Positions 46,881 through 61,400 of a stretch of DNA of 64,000 bases are shown piece after piece. Below the pieces are notes generated by a model. The model saw only the letters and a list, made by a program, of their open reading frames with translations, was not told where the DNA came from and searched no databases. Numbering within the stretch: position 1 is the stretch's first letter; each line of letters opens with the position of its first letter. The DNA comes from Sthenelais limicola (taxonomy: Eukaryota > Annelida > Polychaeta > Phyllodocida > Sigalionidae). The position numbers and the translations under genes were made by a program. The stretch covers positions 53,968,773 to 54,032,772 of the forward strand of contig OW804095.1 of NCBI GenBank assembly GCA_942159475.1, written 5' to 3'.

Positions 46881-49140
46881 CAAATGGCTTTCCCGGCCCT
46901 GGAAAAATGTTTTTTAAATGGCTTTCATTGTATAATAGGTTGTGTTCGAAAATGATTTAAATGAATTTTGATTGAGACAATAGACACTTTATGGGACCAC
47001 TCCTATTACATTTATATTAGAATGACCACTGGCATAGGGCCATAGTTCCAGACTCGCCCATATTCCTTTAACCTGAACAACAACAAAATTACGTTTATAT
47101 TAAAGCATTATTGATATGACCATATGTGATGTGTCACAAAAAATGAGTCACATGTTGCTCTCTATCTGTCTCTCTATCTCTTTTGGTCAGTACTTGTACT
47201 TGTTCTTATACTTATATTTAAAAAATGAAATTCTGAAATCTGATTGGGTGATAGGGAATCAACCCGTATCTAAATTTTTTAAACGATTTTATTCAGGGAA
47301 ACGCCTGGTCACGCTCACTCGGAAGAGTGGTTTTCGCTGTGCGCTGTGATAAAACATAAGTTTCCTAGTTATTTAAAATCAGTCTATAGTACAATTCGAC
47401 GTATACAAATACAATCGAGTTATATTAATAACTCATAAGTAAAAAAGAATGATGGGATTAGATGAGATAAGTGATGGTGGTGAAAGTTACTGTCTATTTC
47501 CGTTGTGAGGATCATGGTTACGATCAGTCGATCGATCTAGTATAATTTAGGGTATTTTTGAGGAGGAGAAATATGTACACTTTCAGGCACTAACAATATC
47601 AGTAACAAGCGTATACAGGTAGCTTTAATATATCTATAATTATACTTCTTGTGGTATAGACAAGCTGGGGTTATGATTTATTATAAGTAAATGACCAGGA
47701 AGGTTTAAACTGGCTTTTGTAGTTTATTTGAAATCCCGACCTTGCTCTTGGGCAAGTGTAGGACTACTTTTATTCTTAAACTTCTTCAGTTTTACACCCA
47801 AGAATGTTGCTTGCTGCAGCAGTTCTCACACACCTAACTAAATGACAACAACTGTAATAACTTAATTCCCCCAAAGAAAAATAAACTAGACGTCATTATA
47901 TGCCTTCTGAAATAAAAGCCCTTGGCTGGTAAGGGTCAAAGGTCATCTGATGACCCTCAGGTCGATCTTCTGTCCTCCATATTTCAGCTTTCTACTGTAA
48001 CTCTATTAAAGATGACCACAATAACCCTATTCCCTTTTTAAACACTAGAAATTTGAAATATTTTTTAACAATTATGAACCACCTTGATCATCAGGGTCAA
48101 AGGTCCATTAATGACCTTGAGTGTCTAGCAACGACAGTCTCTCCCCAACCCTTCTGTCCTCTGACCTCATCATGGCTTCGCTCCAGCTATTCCACCTAGT
48201 CCATGCACCCAGCTTGTTGTCCCTTGTTCACAGTTCCTCTCAATGTGGTTTTGGTCAACCTCTTGCTTAATTCCCTTTCGGTTGTCAACCCATGGCTATG
48301 CAGTCATCCAGCTAGTTTGTCTCTCCTTCAGCACATGTCAGATCCAGTGCCATCTTCTGTGTCTGATTTTACCCCTGATTTTATTCATGTTGGTCACTAT
48401 TGTGATCATCTTTGTCACTCTTAGCTACTCTTTGTGACCACCATATATATCAAGGATCCTCTACAGGCACATAAACAGCTATAAACCAGAAAGTCTGCTC
48501 CTCTTTCTTTGAAATTATTTTCCTGCTGTAGTACGGTAATCCAGAAGGGGGAGCCACAGAAGCCATGTTTATGTATGTTATGCACACAATCACCAGACGT
48601 GATTCGCATGCATCCCTTTGATTGAGACTACAGCAGTGGGAGGGGGTGGGGGATGCCTTAGATGAAAGGAAAATTCAGAAAAATAATAAAAAAGGGCGTC
48701 TCAAGGACATGATCGTAACTGTGTCGAGGACATAATCGTGGAAAAAGTAAATCAACACAGGATTCGATTTGTAGAAGCCCCGAGGGCAGGCTAAATGAAA
48801 TAAACATTTATGTTCAACAAAAAAACCCCACAACATAGAGAGTACAGCTTTATTTTACTCCAACATAAATGTAGGCCTACGTACAACATTTAGTATTTCT
48901 AGCTACTTCTTTTCTTCCTCCACACCATGTAGTGCCCTATACCACAGAGCTAGAATATAGATATGATACTTGTACATATACTTATGATAGCTACCAGAAC
49001 TCCCAGAATTCCAATGTTTCTGTACAGCTTTAGAAAATGTGCCGAAAACGTGTGTGTTTGTGTCGGGGTGGGGGAGAATAAAGGTATTTTAGCTTTTCCC
49101 CAACATATCTTTGGCCTTTATACTTTCTAAATACACTAGT
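46881..49140. other. Intergenic DNA with two DR1-like sites
   Basis: GGGTCAAAGGTCA at 47933-47945 and GGGTCAAAGGTCC at 48094-48106 match the DR1 nuclear-receptor half-site arrangement. A TGAGTCA-family MITE end lies at 47123-47160. No exon recognised. Confidence 0.45.
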
Positions 49141-49299
49141 TCACTCCCGTGGGTCGCGTTCCATTAAAGTACCTTTTCCACAACAGTCAATCAATTCTCG
49201 TTCGCCGTCTTTCTCAACGCCTCTTTATGTAGACGCTGCCTACCAAAGTTCGTGCAGTGTGTTTCCCGTGATGTGTGCGTTATTGGGAGTGTGCTTGAT

Positions 49300-49423
49300 C
49301 GGGCGGGGCGACCAGTCATTAGTTAATCATATTCCAACCACCGCACAGGTGTCCTGGAGTTAAGGTATTTTAATAGGAATTACCACTACGAGTTTGGTGT
49401 TTACACAACCTTATCTGACCATT
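49300..49423 (+). promoter_or_regulatory. Putative promoter/5' UTR of the lectin-like gene
   Basis: GC box GGGCGGGGCG at 49301-49310 and HNF1-like GTTAATCAT at 49,322 lie about 100 bp upstream of the start codon of the signal-peptide exon. The placement is inference. Confidence 0.35.
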
Positions 49424-52400
49424 ATGGAGAAGTCAGAAAAGTCTTTCTCCGGGTTTATATGTACATGCTTGGTTTTGTGTACGACGTTTCATCTAGCAAA
49501 AGGTGAGTCTGTATGAAATCTCTTTTCAAAGTCATACCATGGGAATGTTTATTAGATAGAACTGATTTACCGGGAAACTAAATTCAGTTTTAATTTTAGT
49601 TCAGAGAATTGATCAGCGCCTGTGTAATTAATGAGTTGGTTTTGGTCTTACTCACTTTAAAATGTGTGTTACTGCCTGAATATATTTGTTAGTATCAGGC
49701 TCCAGTATAGAAATGCATGGTTTGGAGCATGGTAATACATATTGATCGTTAGCGACAGGCTATGAATTAAATTTTAACTCGTGTCATGTTCTAGCATCTA
49801 TAGTGGCCATAACAATAATATAGTCTTCTCTTGGATACCGCATACTTCAATTGTTTTTCATCTCTACATCTTCTCATCTCTTTTGTTTGACTTCATGTGC
49901 GAATAAGTATGATAAAGCAAATAATTGGAGGAAAGGTATTAGGATGTCACAGGGGGTGACACCTTACAGTCAGTTGATGATGCTCTACTATCAACCTGCA
50001 AAATGTTATTTTGGTATATAGATAATCATTACCATTCTTAAATTTCTTGTAATGGAATGTATACATGAACGTACACATGTGTTTTCGGCACCGAAGGTTT
50101 CACATTCTCAATAAAATGTTAACCCTAGAAAAAACTACATAGAAATTATTTACATAAATGACCTGACCTAATTAGATTTTAAAATATTAATAATAAATAC
50201 AGCTGACTGTTCTTTAGATTCGTACTGATAACTGTGGATGCTAAGCCAAACTACAGAGCGATATCAATCTATTCAATAAATGGTGTAAACACAGTGGAGT
50301 CTCCGTGAACAGTAGCAAAACAAAAGCTAACAAAATGTCTGGAAATTGAAGGAAAAAGAGACCATATATAGAGAGCGGCTAAGATTAGAAATAGAAGGAG
50401 ATTCGATAGATTATGCAAATACAATCCTTAAAATAGCTTAGTATAAGAGTGATATATTTTTTTAAAGTTATGATTTTGTAGATATAGATAGAGAATATAA
50501 TTCCAGAACAATGCCAGGGAGAAGAACCATGGTAAGAAGATGGAACAAAGACCACATTTTCTTAACGGATGTTCTATGTCGAACAGTGGAAAGAAAGTGG
50601 CATACATACCTTCAGAGCCACGATTACATAAATGTACAAAAAGTTAAATGATGACGTATAATTATGTCAAACAATTCGATTAGTGAGCTGTACGACTGGT
50701 GATGGTTGAAAATGTAATGTTTGACACAGTATATGTCATGAGTAACTAGCATTATAATATCACCCCGATTATGTTTCGATATACTATCGATATAGCGTAA
50801 AGATAGATTCTAACTATCCGTGCACAACCTTGCTAATAAATTCAATTATCCTTATGACATCTCATCTAATAGACTGTGATGTATTGCTGTAAAAGGTACA
50901 TGTGTTATTGCCATAATAAATTATTAAACAAACAAACAAATACTAGCGCAGATGACCATTAATCTTTTCTTAAAAAGTACTAATTTATAACAGAGTAGGT
51001 TCAACACTTTGTGTACCGTTTATCTAAACGATGATCTTTAGGGGGCTATATTGTTAATATAATCCCTTATTGTAAAGGTAACTTCAACCCTCCACTATAT
51101 ATTGAAAAATGAAATCATTAGAGTTAAAGCTATGTAAATAGGATTTTCTGACTTGTGTATCATGAGATTATTGGGTTAGCCCGACAATGTTCGCAAATCA
51201 AATTTTTCTAAAAAAAAAAAAAAAAAAAAAAATCTCCAAACTCTTGCTGCCAGAAAACCCGCTCCCGAGCCGCCCGAGAGCAGTCTAAAATCACGTTAAC
51301 CCCCTCTGGACCCATTCCTATGTGTTTCTTACCAGGAAATTTATCAAACCATTACCCACAGTGGGACAGAATAACCTGTGATCCTTTCATTCTGTCTTGT
51401 GTAGAGGGTGTCACTTTGGAGTTCATTGAAATCCCTCAACAAAGTTTTAGACCACATCAATATGTGTTTGGCCCTAAGCGCAAAGCTGCAGTTGACATTT
51501 TGAATCAATCTTTTAACCGGGGAGCTAGCCAGCTAGGGAATTGCCAAAACTCTATCCATCGAAGCATGAAGTGGAGAGGTGTGACTTATTGGAACAACCG
51601 GAGACAGCCGCCTAAAACACCACTTAAACAAGGGCGGGCAGGGTGGGCACATGTACTACCACCAGCGGCTGTCTCCTCCAATAATCACGAATCTACGTCA
51701 CTGAACATAGTGAAGGTTAGTAGATTCTACTAATTATTGTGCGTCACCGCCGCTAGGCGGTAGCACAGGTGAGAGCTTTAACTAGGCAATTCCCCGCAAT
51801 CCAGAACACATCTCTGGGTAACGGCTAACAGGCTCACTTGAAGATAGGTGATCTTGGAGGGTAGAGGAGAAGTTGATCCGAGACACAGCTGGTGAGTTCT
51901 ACTAACAGCTAAGATCTAGCTATATAAGATGATAGGTGCACAACTATGTCTATAGTGGGTAACCTACTGAACTGTCTGGGAAGTATCATAAAACACACAC
52001 TAGATACTTCCAACATATATACACATGGATAAAGCAAGATCCGGTCATTTGGACTTGTTTTTCCGTTTTTTCTTCTCTCTGGCATGAGCAGAGAGAAGAG
52101 TAGCTGTAGTCGACGTGGTGACGTTGATGGGCTTCTGGTAGAAACGTCTGAAGGTGTTTTCGTCTCTCCAGACAGCCCTAGCCATAATCTGTTGGACAGC
52201 CACATTCTGGGCTGCCAACTTAGAAGCGGTGGCTGACCTGACACTATGCGCTTTAAAGGTGTTGGTGTTCAAACCACTGGCTGCCATGGTACAGCGAATG
52301 TACTTGGCTATGGTAGCATTCCCCACAGGCTTGTGGGGGGCAGTATGACTGATGAATAAAGGGCCAAGAAGGTCGCCTGACGGATCCTTTGGTCGAAGAT

Positions 52401-55400
52401 CCCGTGTACGATACAGATAGTGTCTTAAGGTAGTAAGAATGCAAACGCCCTTATTGTCTGGAAAGGCTTCCAGGCTGATGGTGCCAAGGGCTCTGCCCAC
52501 CGAGCTTGTCTTTATGACCTCTGATAGGAGGATGGTGGCTGTGTATTTGTCACTGAATACAATGTCCTCGCACTTGATGGTGCGTAAGGTTTGCACACGT
52601 TGGCTTGTGACTAACATCAGAAGAGTGGCCGTCTTCTGGGTAAGTTGGGGTAAGTTTATCTCGTGAAGAGGGAACATAGTTTTTACATAGTTGAGGACTA
52701 TGTCCGGATCCCAAGTTTCTGAATAACGAGTTTTGGGAGGGCGAGACTTGAAGATGCCCCCAATGATACGACGAACAACTTCATGAGTACCAAAACTCTG
52801 TCTGTCGATAGGGCTCATCATATTAGATAGAGCTGAACGCGCAGAACCGATGGCTGCAAAAGACAGACCATCTTCGTACAGATTGCAAATAAATTCAATG
52901 CCATGATGTAGGCTGGTGGTTAAATGAGGAATGTCATTCTCATAGCAATACCGCTCCCATTTGCGGTAGACCACTTTGTACGACTTCTGGGTATTAAGAG
53001 ACCAACCTTGCATGTAAAGGGCTTTTGCTCGTTTGGAAAGATTTAAGTCATCTGCTTTCTTATCTAAAAGAGAGCGCACAGTAGACTTGTTTTGGAGATC
53101 TTTGGATCCTGGTTTTTTCCCTTGTTTGGGAAGAGATTTCCTGGTTTTTGAGGAATGATTATTGTTTGTCTGCTTGACTGAAGGAGTTGCGAGTACCAAG
53201 GTTGGCTGCTCCACCTGGGCGCAACCAATATTGCACGTGCCTGTTCCGACTGAATCTTTTGTAGGCACCTTCCTACAAGCCTGAAAGGAGGGAACACGTA
53301 AGGTCGTGAGAAATCATTCCAAGATAATGTGAAAGCATCAACATAAGTGGAGAGAGGGTCAGGGAACCAACTTGCATAGCAATCCACCTGGTAATTATAC
53401 CTTGAAGCGAAGAGGTCAATGTCGGGTGTACCAAACTCAGAAATGATGTGACTGAATATTTCAGGTTCTAGCTGCCATTCTGTGTCTTCAGACAGATGGC
53501 GACTTGCTAGATCTGCTTCCTCATTGTCCACACCTGCAATGTGCGATGCAGATAGCCAATTATCACGAAGTTCTGCCCAAGACCAGATGTCTCTGGCAAT
53601 GGCATCACAGTTGTTGGACTTGGTGCCCCCAAACTTGTTGATGTAGGCAACTGTTGTGGTGTTATCACTGCGGACTAAGATGTGTGTACCTTCCACATCT
53701 CTGAGGAGTGAGAGGATACCATATCTAACTGCTAGTATTTCTTTAGCATTGATATGGTAACCCTCCTCGTAGTCATCCCACTCACCGTTGGCGGTGTTGT
53801 CTCCAAGGACAGCACCCCAACCTCGGTCACAGGCGTCCGTGAAGAGAGTGATGGTGGGTGCGAAGGTTCTTATTTTCTTGACCCTCCATGGTAGGTTATC
53901 TTTCCACCATTGTAGGTCTAGACACGCTGAAGATGACAAGGTCATATTTCCGTCAAGGTCGCCGCAATTGAACCTGGTGGCCATGATCTTGTCTTTCTCA
54001 ATATGCTTGTAGTGGGCTAGGCCATAGTCAATGCCCCTACATAGATCCACCATCGTCCCCACGATGGAGGCAATGAAGCGGATTGTGAAAGTGCTGTATC
54101 TGCGGTTGAGGAGATCATTAATGCGACTTAAGGCTGATTGTCTCTTTTCCTGAGTTGGGTACACCTGCATTGTCCTCGAATCCAGGATAAAACCCAAGAA
54201 CTTCATGGTTTTTGAAGGCACTAGTGAAGATTTTTCTGGGTGAACATAGAATCCCAGGTCTGTTAAGACTTGTAGGGCAGTCAGGACCGAAGAAGCACAA
54301 GATTCTTTGGTCTGACCCCACAAAAAGGAATCATCTATGTAGCAGAAACCATGACCCCCTCTCTCACGTATTTTTGAAAAAACAGGTTTCATAATACGGG
54401 TGAAAATAAAGGGAGCTGTAGTTAGGCCGCTTTCCATACTAAAACGAGAATCATGACATCTCGAAACATTCATGTCAGGTAACCATTCCAGCAAACCCGA
54501 TCATGAATCGAATCTGATTAAATCTACTTTCGTCCCAGTCGAAAGATGAGTGATATTTAAAATGTCAGCATTAGTCAATAATTAATTTAATTAGCACCCA
54601 TATCCGTTTCGATTCAATGGTTGTTCGATCCCTGATAGAAGTGCATGAAACAACCTAACATTTTCCAGTAAATGTAGGTTAGTTCTAATGAATTAGAATA
54701 TCGTGGTGTGTCACAATTTGGCAGAACCAGAATAATAATTTCTGTACAAAACATATCCTCGCTGTAAAATGACGCCGCCTTAGATATTGATACTTCGGTA
54801 AGGCTCAGAATTAAAATATTAACAGAATGTAAATATTTATGAATACTAAAACTGCATTCCCTTTCCTTTTAGAGCAGGGGGGCGAAGCCGCCTGCTCTTT
54901 GACCAAACTTGTAGGCTCACTTCACACCTTTGTGTTATCTGATGAACCAAAGGAGGAGTTGGGGTGGAGGTGTTAATTTTAAAGCAAAAAAAGTGTAAAA
55001 TGATATAAGGATGGCTCCAATTAAAGAGATAAAGAGAGAAAGTGTCAGTGAGTTAGGTAGTAGAGATCATGTAGTAACTGAGGATAGCATGGTTGTAATG
55101 ACTAGGAATTAAAACATATCCTCTTCTGGGCATATTAATGATCAGATGGTTCTGCAATAATATGCTGACATGATTGTTATTATTTTCTCGCCATTGCCTT
55201 TGCTGCTAGTTTTGGAGGACAGGTGTTTACTACATAGGTGCACATGGGCAGGTTAAACATCCATTTAGGACTGTTTCAGATTGTTGTAAAACACCGGCCT
55301 GTAATCCTCTTAGTCTTACTCTTAATGGTATACTACTGAGACAGGGTTTGGTGGAAGAGTCTTTTTGATTGATTGATTGATATCGTTTATTTCCAGAACA

Positions 55401-58400
55401 TGAACAGTTACATAAATATAAGTATACGAAATTTGTCTGGAGATAGGTGCTCGCATCTATGCTAGCCATAGCTCTTCCAGAGAGTCCTGCTACACTATGA
55501 TATACATTTGTGAACACATTATATTATAATACAAGATTAGCCTTAGGGGTTACATTTGCAGAGGTTCTTTGGCAGTGGTCATATTCTACGCCAGGTTATT
55601 GGTCTGGTGTAGGGTGAGAAATAAGACTTTTTATAATGTGTAGTCTTCTTGTGGGTTAATATACCCCATCTATTTACATTTTCATTTTCTAGTCTCACAT
55701 AGGTGTACTTTTGTACAGTATACATTTATCTAGTTTGGGCTTTTCATCCATGGTCCTCGGGTGAGTCGGTTGCATTCTCACGAACACTAATGGAGTCTCC
55801 CGAGGATTTGGATGAGTTACTATTCTGGCTTGATATTAATGCCTAGATTCTTGCTTACACATGTATCCAGTGTTGACATACGCCCAGGCAACAAATGGCC
55901 ATTGCATTCTAACGAACACTCCGACTGCCGCGTGGGTGGGTGTCTCCTTGCAGGCTGGGTCGGTAGCATTCTGGCGAACACTGGTCAAGCCAGCCTGCAA
56001 TTTTACTGGGTGAAGGAGAGAGAGAGAGGGATCAATTTTCTCAATTTTGGTTTGGTACTGGGCCCCTTTGTCCTGGGGAATAGCTTTGTCCTGGGGAATA
56101 ACTCTTAAATTCAGTGATTGTAGGGCAATTTCTCCCTTTTGGTGGCAGTTTATTGTATATGGTGGGGGCCTGTATGTAGAAGGATCTTCTTATCCTCTCT
56201 GTTTTGACCTTTGGGATCTTTAACAGTCTACCACTGGTCAGGTTTCTTAAGTTAAGTTTCCTATCATCGAGGTATTTTGTATCGCAACTCATTTCATGCG
56301 CCAGCTGTAGAAGGCGAGATTCTCTTCGTTCCTCGACGAAAGGGAGTTTCAGTCGGATATGGTGTTGTTTCACGCTATCTCTTTTACCTAGATTATAGGC
56401 TAATTTAATGAAAGAGTTTTGGATAGTCTGGAACCTCTCCAGCAGTCTCTTCTGTGCTGGTGCATAAAATATATCGCAAAAGTCTAGGACAGGTCGGACC
56501 ATCGTGGTATATACCAGGATGGTGTTTTTTGCCGTTAATGCCTTTCGAATTTTGGATGTGACTTTCAGCCTTTTGGTCACTTGCTCGATCTTCCCCTGTA
56601 CATGGCCGTTAAATGTTAGGGCTTGGTCTATCTTCAGTCCAAGGTAACAATACTCGGATACTTGTTCCAAGCTGGCCGAGTTTAGGGTTAGGATATGTGG
56701 TGTGGCTTTATTTTTGGTGGTTTTCAGACAAATGTCCATAACCTTGCTTTTTGATACGTTAATCGAAATTCGATTTTTCCTACACCACAGACCTATCAGG
56801 TTTAGATCTTGCTGGAGTTCGTTTTTTAGGGAAGTTTCGTCTTTCTTCGAGTGGTACAAGACGGTGTCGTCCGCGAATAGCTGCACCTGCGATTCGCGGA
56901 CGGCCACGTGCAGATCATCCACATACAGGAGGAAGAGTAGGGGGCCCAGCACCGTACCTTGGGGGACCCCACATGTTACCTTTTCCCTTCCTGAGATTTT
57001 TCCATTTACCCTTACCTGTTGGAATCTTCCCGAGAGATAGTGCCCAACCCAGTCTATTATTGGCTTCGATAGATGGAATTTTGATAGTTTTTCAAGAAGG
57101 ATATTATGATCGACCGTGTCGAACGCCTTCTTGAAGTCCAAATATATGAGTGAAACTTGATTGTTTTTGTTTTTGTTCCCGTAGATATATTCAAACAATC
57201 TCTTATGGGCCTGCTCCAGGGAGTGGCCCTCTCTAAAACCATATTGATACTGGTATAGGAGGTTATTTTCCTCCAAGTGTGGGTATATCACGCCATGTAT
57301 TACCCTTTCAAGGATTTTCGCCGGTAGTTTCACTAGGCTAATAGGCCTGTAGTTCGAGGGATCAGAACGCGCGCCAGATTTATGAATTGGCGTAATTATT
57401 GCTTCTTTGAATTTCTCGGGGACTCTCGAGGTTTGTGTCGACACGTTACAGAGGTGAGTAAATTGGTGTGAAACGGCTAGAAGTACCGGTTTGAGTACTT
57501 TTGTAGGAAGTAGCGGTATACCAGAAGATTTTGAGATTTGCGTCTTTCTTATTATGTTAAAGACTGTTTGATGGGATATCACCGGGAACCTGAGTTTTGG
57601 GGTCTCTTGGGTGGTTCTTTCGGTCTCGGGATCTATAATCTCTGTACAGGATAACAAACCATTAAACCATGTATGATGGAACGAATTTTGCTCATCTCTA
57701 TACATTGTACACGTAGGGAGCTTTTACAATTAAAAACAGCTCAGGAAGTAAGAAGGAAAGTGAATTTCAATAATATTCAGGGCAATGACAAAATATATTC
57801 GAGAACGAAAATCGTATTATTTTAAAACTCGCAGTCCTGAAGATAGAACTAAAATATCTACTCTGAAATCAAACGGTTCTAAACGTGTGGAGGCAATTGG
57901 AAGCAGGCTAATCCTGTATACGTATCAATATCATATTGAATACCTCACACAATTTGGGGAAGTGCATAATATTATAACAGTAAAGTTGTAATTGTGTTGG
58001 AAGGAATTGTAAGTTACCCATTAATCTCCCACATTATTAAGAGCAACATTGTTGTAAAGTAACAACAACTTTCCAAAATTGTTGTAAAGTTACACCAGCC
58101 TTGTGTTAGGTTTTAAGTGTGACTTAGTTGTTATGGGTAGAGTGGATGTTAGAAGTGCATCCCACACCCATCCAACGACTCTCTAGCTATTCTAACACAG
58201 TTCTACAGGAAGGGTAGAGGATATTACTCTGTTAAGCGTAAGCCAACGATTTACCATTAATGAGTTTTATAAAGATGTTTTTTCAAGTTTGGAACAGCAT
58301 GTTATTAATAGTTTTACAGAAAGATCCCTGATGGTTAAAAAAGAACGGCTATGGTTCAATAAATATATCAAGATATAGTCGAGAATGTTGCATTGGATAA

Positions 58401-61400
58401 GGTAGGAAGAGAAAGGGGTTATTGCTATAGAGAACGGTGTCGGTTTATTATGTCTACAAATGAAATATTTCTTACTGCAGTAGTAAAGTCGCATACCTTG
58501 CCCTGTTAGCTAAGAGAAGTCTCAACCTGGCTAAATTTGAAAAATGGTGAGAGCGTTTGGGCTTGTCCGAAGAAGATTTTGATGAACTTGATTGGAAAGC
58601 TGTCTTTTCTTTGTCAAGGAAGGTCACCACAGTAACCAGTAACCTTTAATATAGGATCCTGCATAGAATAATTACACGCAATTCATATCTCAAAAATATC
58701 GGAACCAGTGCGGTTTCTGTGGTGAACACGATAATATCGTTCATTTCTTTGTGAGATGTAGAGATACCTAAATGTTATGTTCCAACCTTTTTGAATGGAT
58801 ATTTCAATTATGATCAGAGTGAGATAATTGGTAGAGATAACAGAGTATTCAAAATAAATGTTCGCGATATTATTATTGGTTTTAGAGGCGAAAACATGAA
58901 TACCGGAATAATAAACTGGCTCGTTTTACAAGTCAACGCACTGATACACAGGCAAAGAATATTTCACAACGGCAAGATCACTTCCCTAAGTGCGATGTAC
59001 GATTTGAATTCGAGATTGAATATTTTAATAATATTATACGGGCATAGAATCAACCCTACCCACAAAAAGCTCGTCTAAATGTGGAAAATAATTAAAGAAG
59101 ACCTGGGAATAAAATAAAGGTTGTGAAGGATCAAGCTCTAAATAATTAGCATCACCCTATTACACCTGGTATGGAAATGCAGTCAGCCACAGAGCCAATT
59201 GTAATCTTCTTGTGAATAAGTTAAGCATCGTCATTCAGGGTCAATATTAGGATGGGTGATTGCCAGCGAATTCGTCGATCCTGTTTTTGTGCTTATTGTA
59301 ACAATAGTTAAAAGGTTAGGCATTGTCCTTGATGTGAAATGGATAGCTTCGGGTGTAATTTAGAATTTTCAACACTTGTGACAAAATAAACACGAAATAT
59401 TGCCCTCGATGTAATTGTGATCCATGTCTAACATAGGTAAAAACATCGATTTGTTGAAAAATTATTAAAACAAAAAGAAAAAAGAAAGATGAATTAGCAT
59501 GATAAAAAGCTTTACATTGGATTAGGTTCATACTTTGTTGGACAATTACCCATACACAGGGAAAAAGTGGTAGGCATGGAGAGTTAAACCCCGCAAAATG
59601 GTGCAAGAATTCGCCAGGGATTATTGATATCTGTTCACACAGCATTACTTGATTAAAGTCCAATAGTTGTAATTACAATATATTAATAAAATCGGACAAT
59701 TGTTGTCATATGTTATGCACCACCCTCATAACATAGATTGTCGGCGCACTTGTCTCATGACTGCTGTAAGAAAACGTAATACTAGTACTCATTTGGGAAA
59801 CGGGGCATTCAGGAAGTAAAGGATAGAAGTAGAATATACGTATACTCTACTGATAGAATACATTCATCAAGTCAAATATGCATAAAATAACTAATAGCAG
59901 GCGTCGATATAAAACCATAAAAAAGTAAAATATTTGGTTCGATATGAACACTCAATTATTCATTTTAGACCTACTTAAAATGCATTCAAAGAGCTTCCAC
60001 AACGACAGCTTTCGGAATATTAGTCAAGCGGAGCACTGGTAAAAATAGACTTTTCCCCATTTGTTCACATTAACATAGAAAATACATGTAAATGTGTTCA
60101 GTCAAAGTAAGTAATAATTGATTTTAAGACCCAAGACATGTCTGTTTACTCAGCAAAGATGAGGTCAGCAAGGAGTTCCTTTTGTGTTCCCCCCATTAGG
60201 ATGCCAAAAGATCCAGTTGTATTCCGATAGGCTTAATTCTCTACCTGGCGGTGTGCTGTGTCGATGTAACCCGTTACCAAGGTGCATAATAACAAACCAT
60301 TTCGGGGTGTCGTCATGCGGAAAGATATTGATTTTTTCACATCTATAGACTAACAATTAATAAACACCAAACGACATTTAGAATGTTTCCCGCTATACAT
60401 GTCCATAATCTAGAGGCCTTTGTGTATGCAGCTGTCTCTGTGTCCTGCGTTACCATAGAAACTGGCCACTGTTGTGAAATCTTGGATAACAAACTCAGAG
60501 CTGTTCAATGTGTATAGTGTCGCAACAGCTATATGCGTCATTGTGGGAAATAGGTGCTATAGATATCAATGCCCATTTTTCTCAGCTGTGATTATAATTC
60601 ACAGATAGCTATATATCTCCTTTTTATGCAAGAATATGTCCAAATGAAAGGTGATATTACTTTTCTAGTTAAAATGGCTTTAAAATATTAAAGGTGTTTT
60701 TCAAGTTTAAACAAATGTAATTAATACTATTATACGTGCAATCCCAGCGTCCATTATACCATTGAACTGTTTAGAGACGCGCAAGGCTGTGTATAAATCA
60801 TTAATTATTGATTATTGGAATCTGATTGGTTTCAATCAGTACTTATCGATGGGCAGCTCATTGGGCCGTCCCTGGTGATTTAACATTAGGCGTGATGAAA
60901 CCAAACTATTCTGTTTGAGATCCTTTGGCTAAACGTGAAAAAACAAACACTCTGAGTTTGTTAACTAGCAGCAGGTGACCATGCAGGCTTTGGGAAAGAT
61001 TGCTTTGCCGATAGTATATAAATAGCATAATATTGAATATTACTTAGGTTTGCCATAAAGAGGTCCCGGGTAATATTACGTTGAACACCTGACGCATGTT
61101 ATGTCTGCATTTGTGGTGCTGACATCATATATCGGGGTTTATTTAGATTAAAACTCTGGGAAAGAATGCCGAAAAAATAGACTAACTTGTTAATAATCAG
61201 CAACCCTAAATGGTCACACGACATGATCTGTAATGTAGTTTCGACGTAGACTGTAGTAATAAAAAATGCACATGTATGTACATGCATTTGGGTGGGACGT
61301 ATTGATACCGTTCTCTGTTACACCTCTTCTTAGTATTCAGAAAATATATTACGAAGGATGAGACATATCACGTCCATGTGAAACTTGTGAGAAATAAAAT

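Larger units (their letters stand above)
51501..54494 (-). mobile_element. DIRS-like retroelement, 5'-truncated
   Basis: RT/RNase H and tyrosine recombinase ORFs overlap by about 205 bp on the minus strand, a known DIRS layout. The element lacks gag and the first part of RT and ends abruptly near 54,494. It lies in the long lectin-gene intron, opposite to that gene. Confidence 0.85.
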
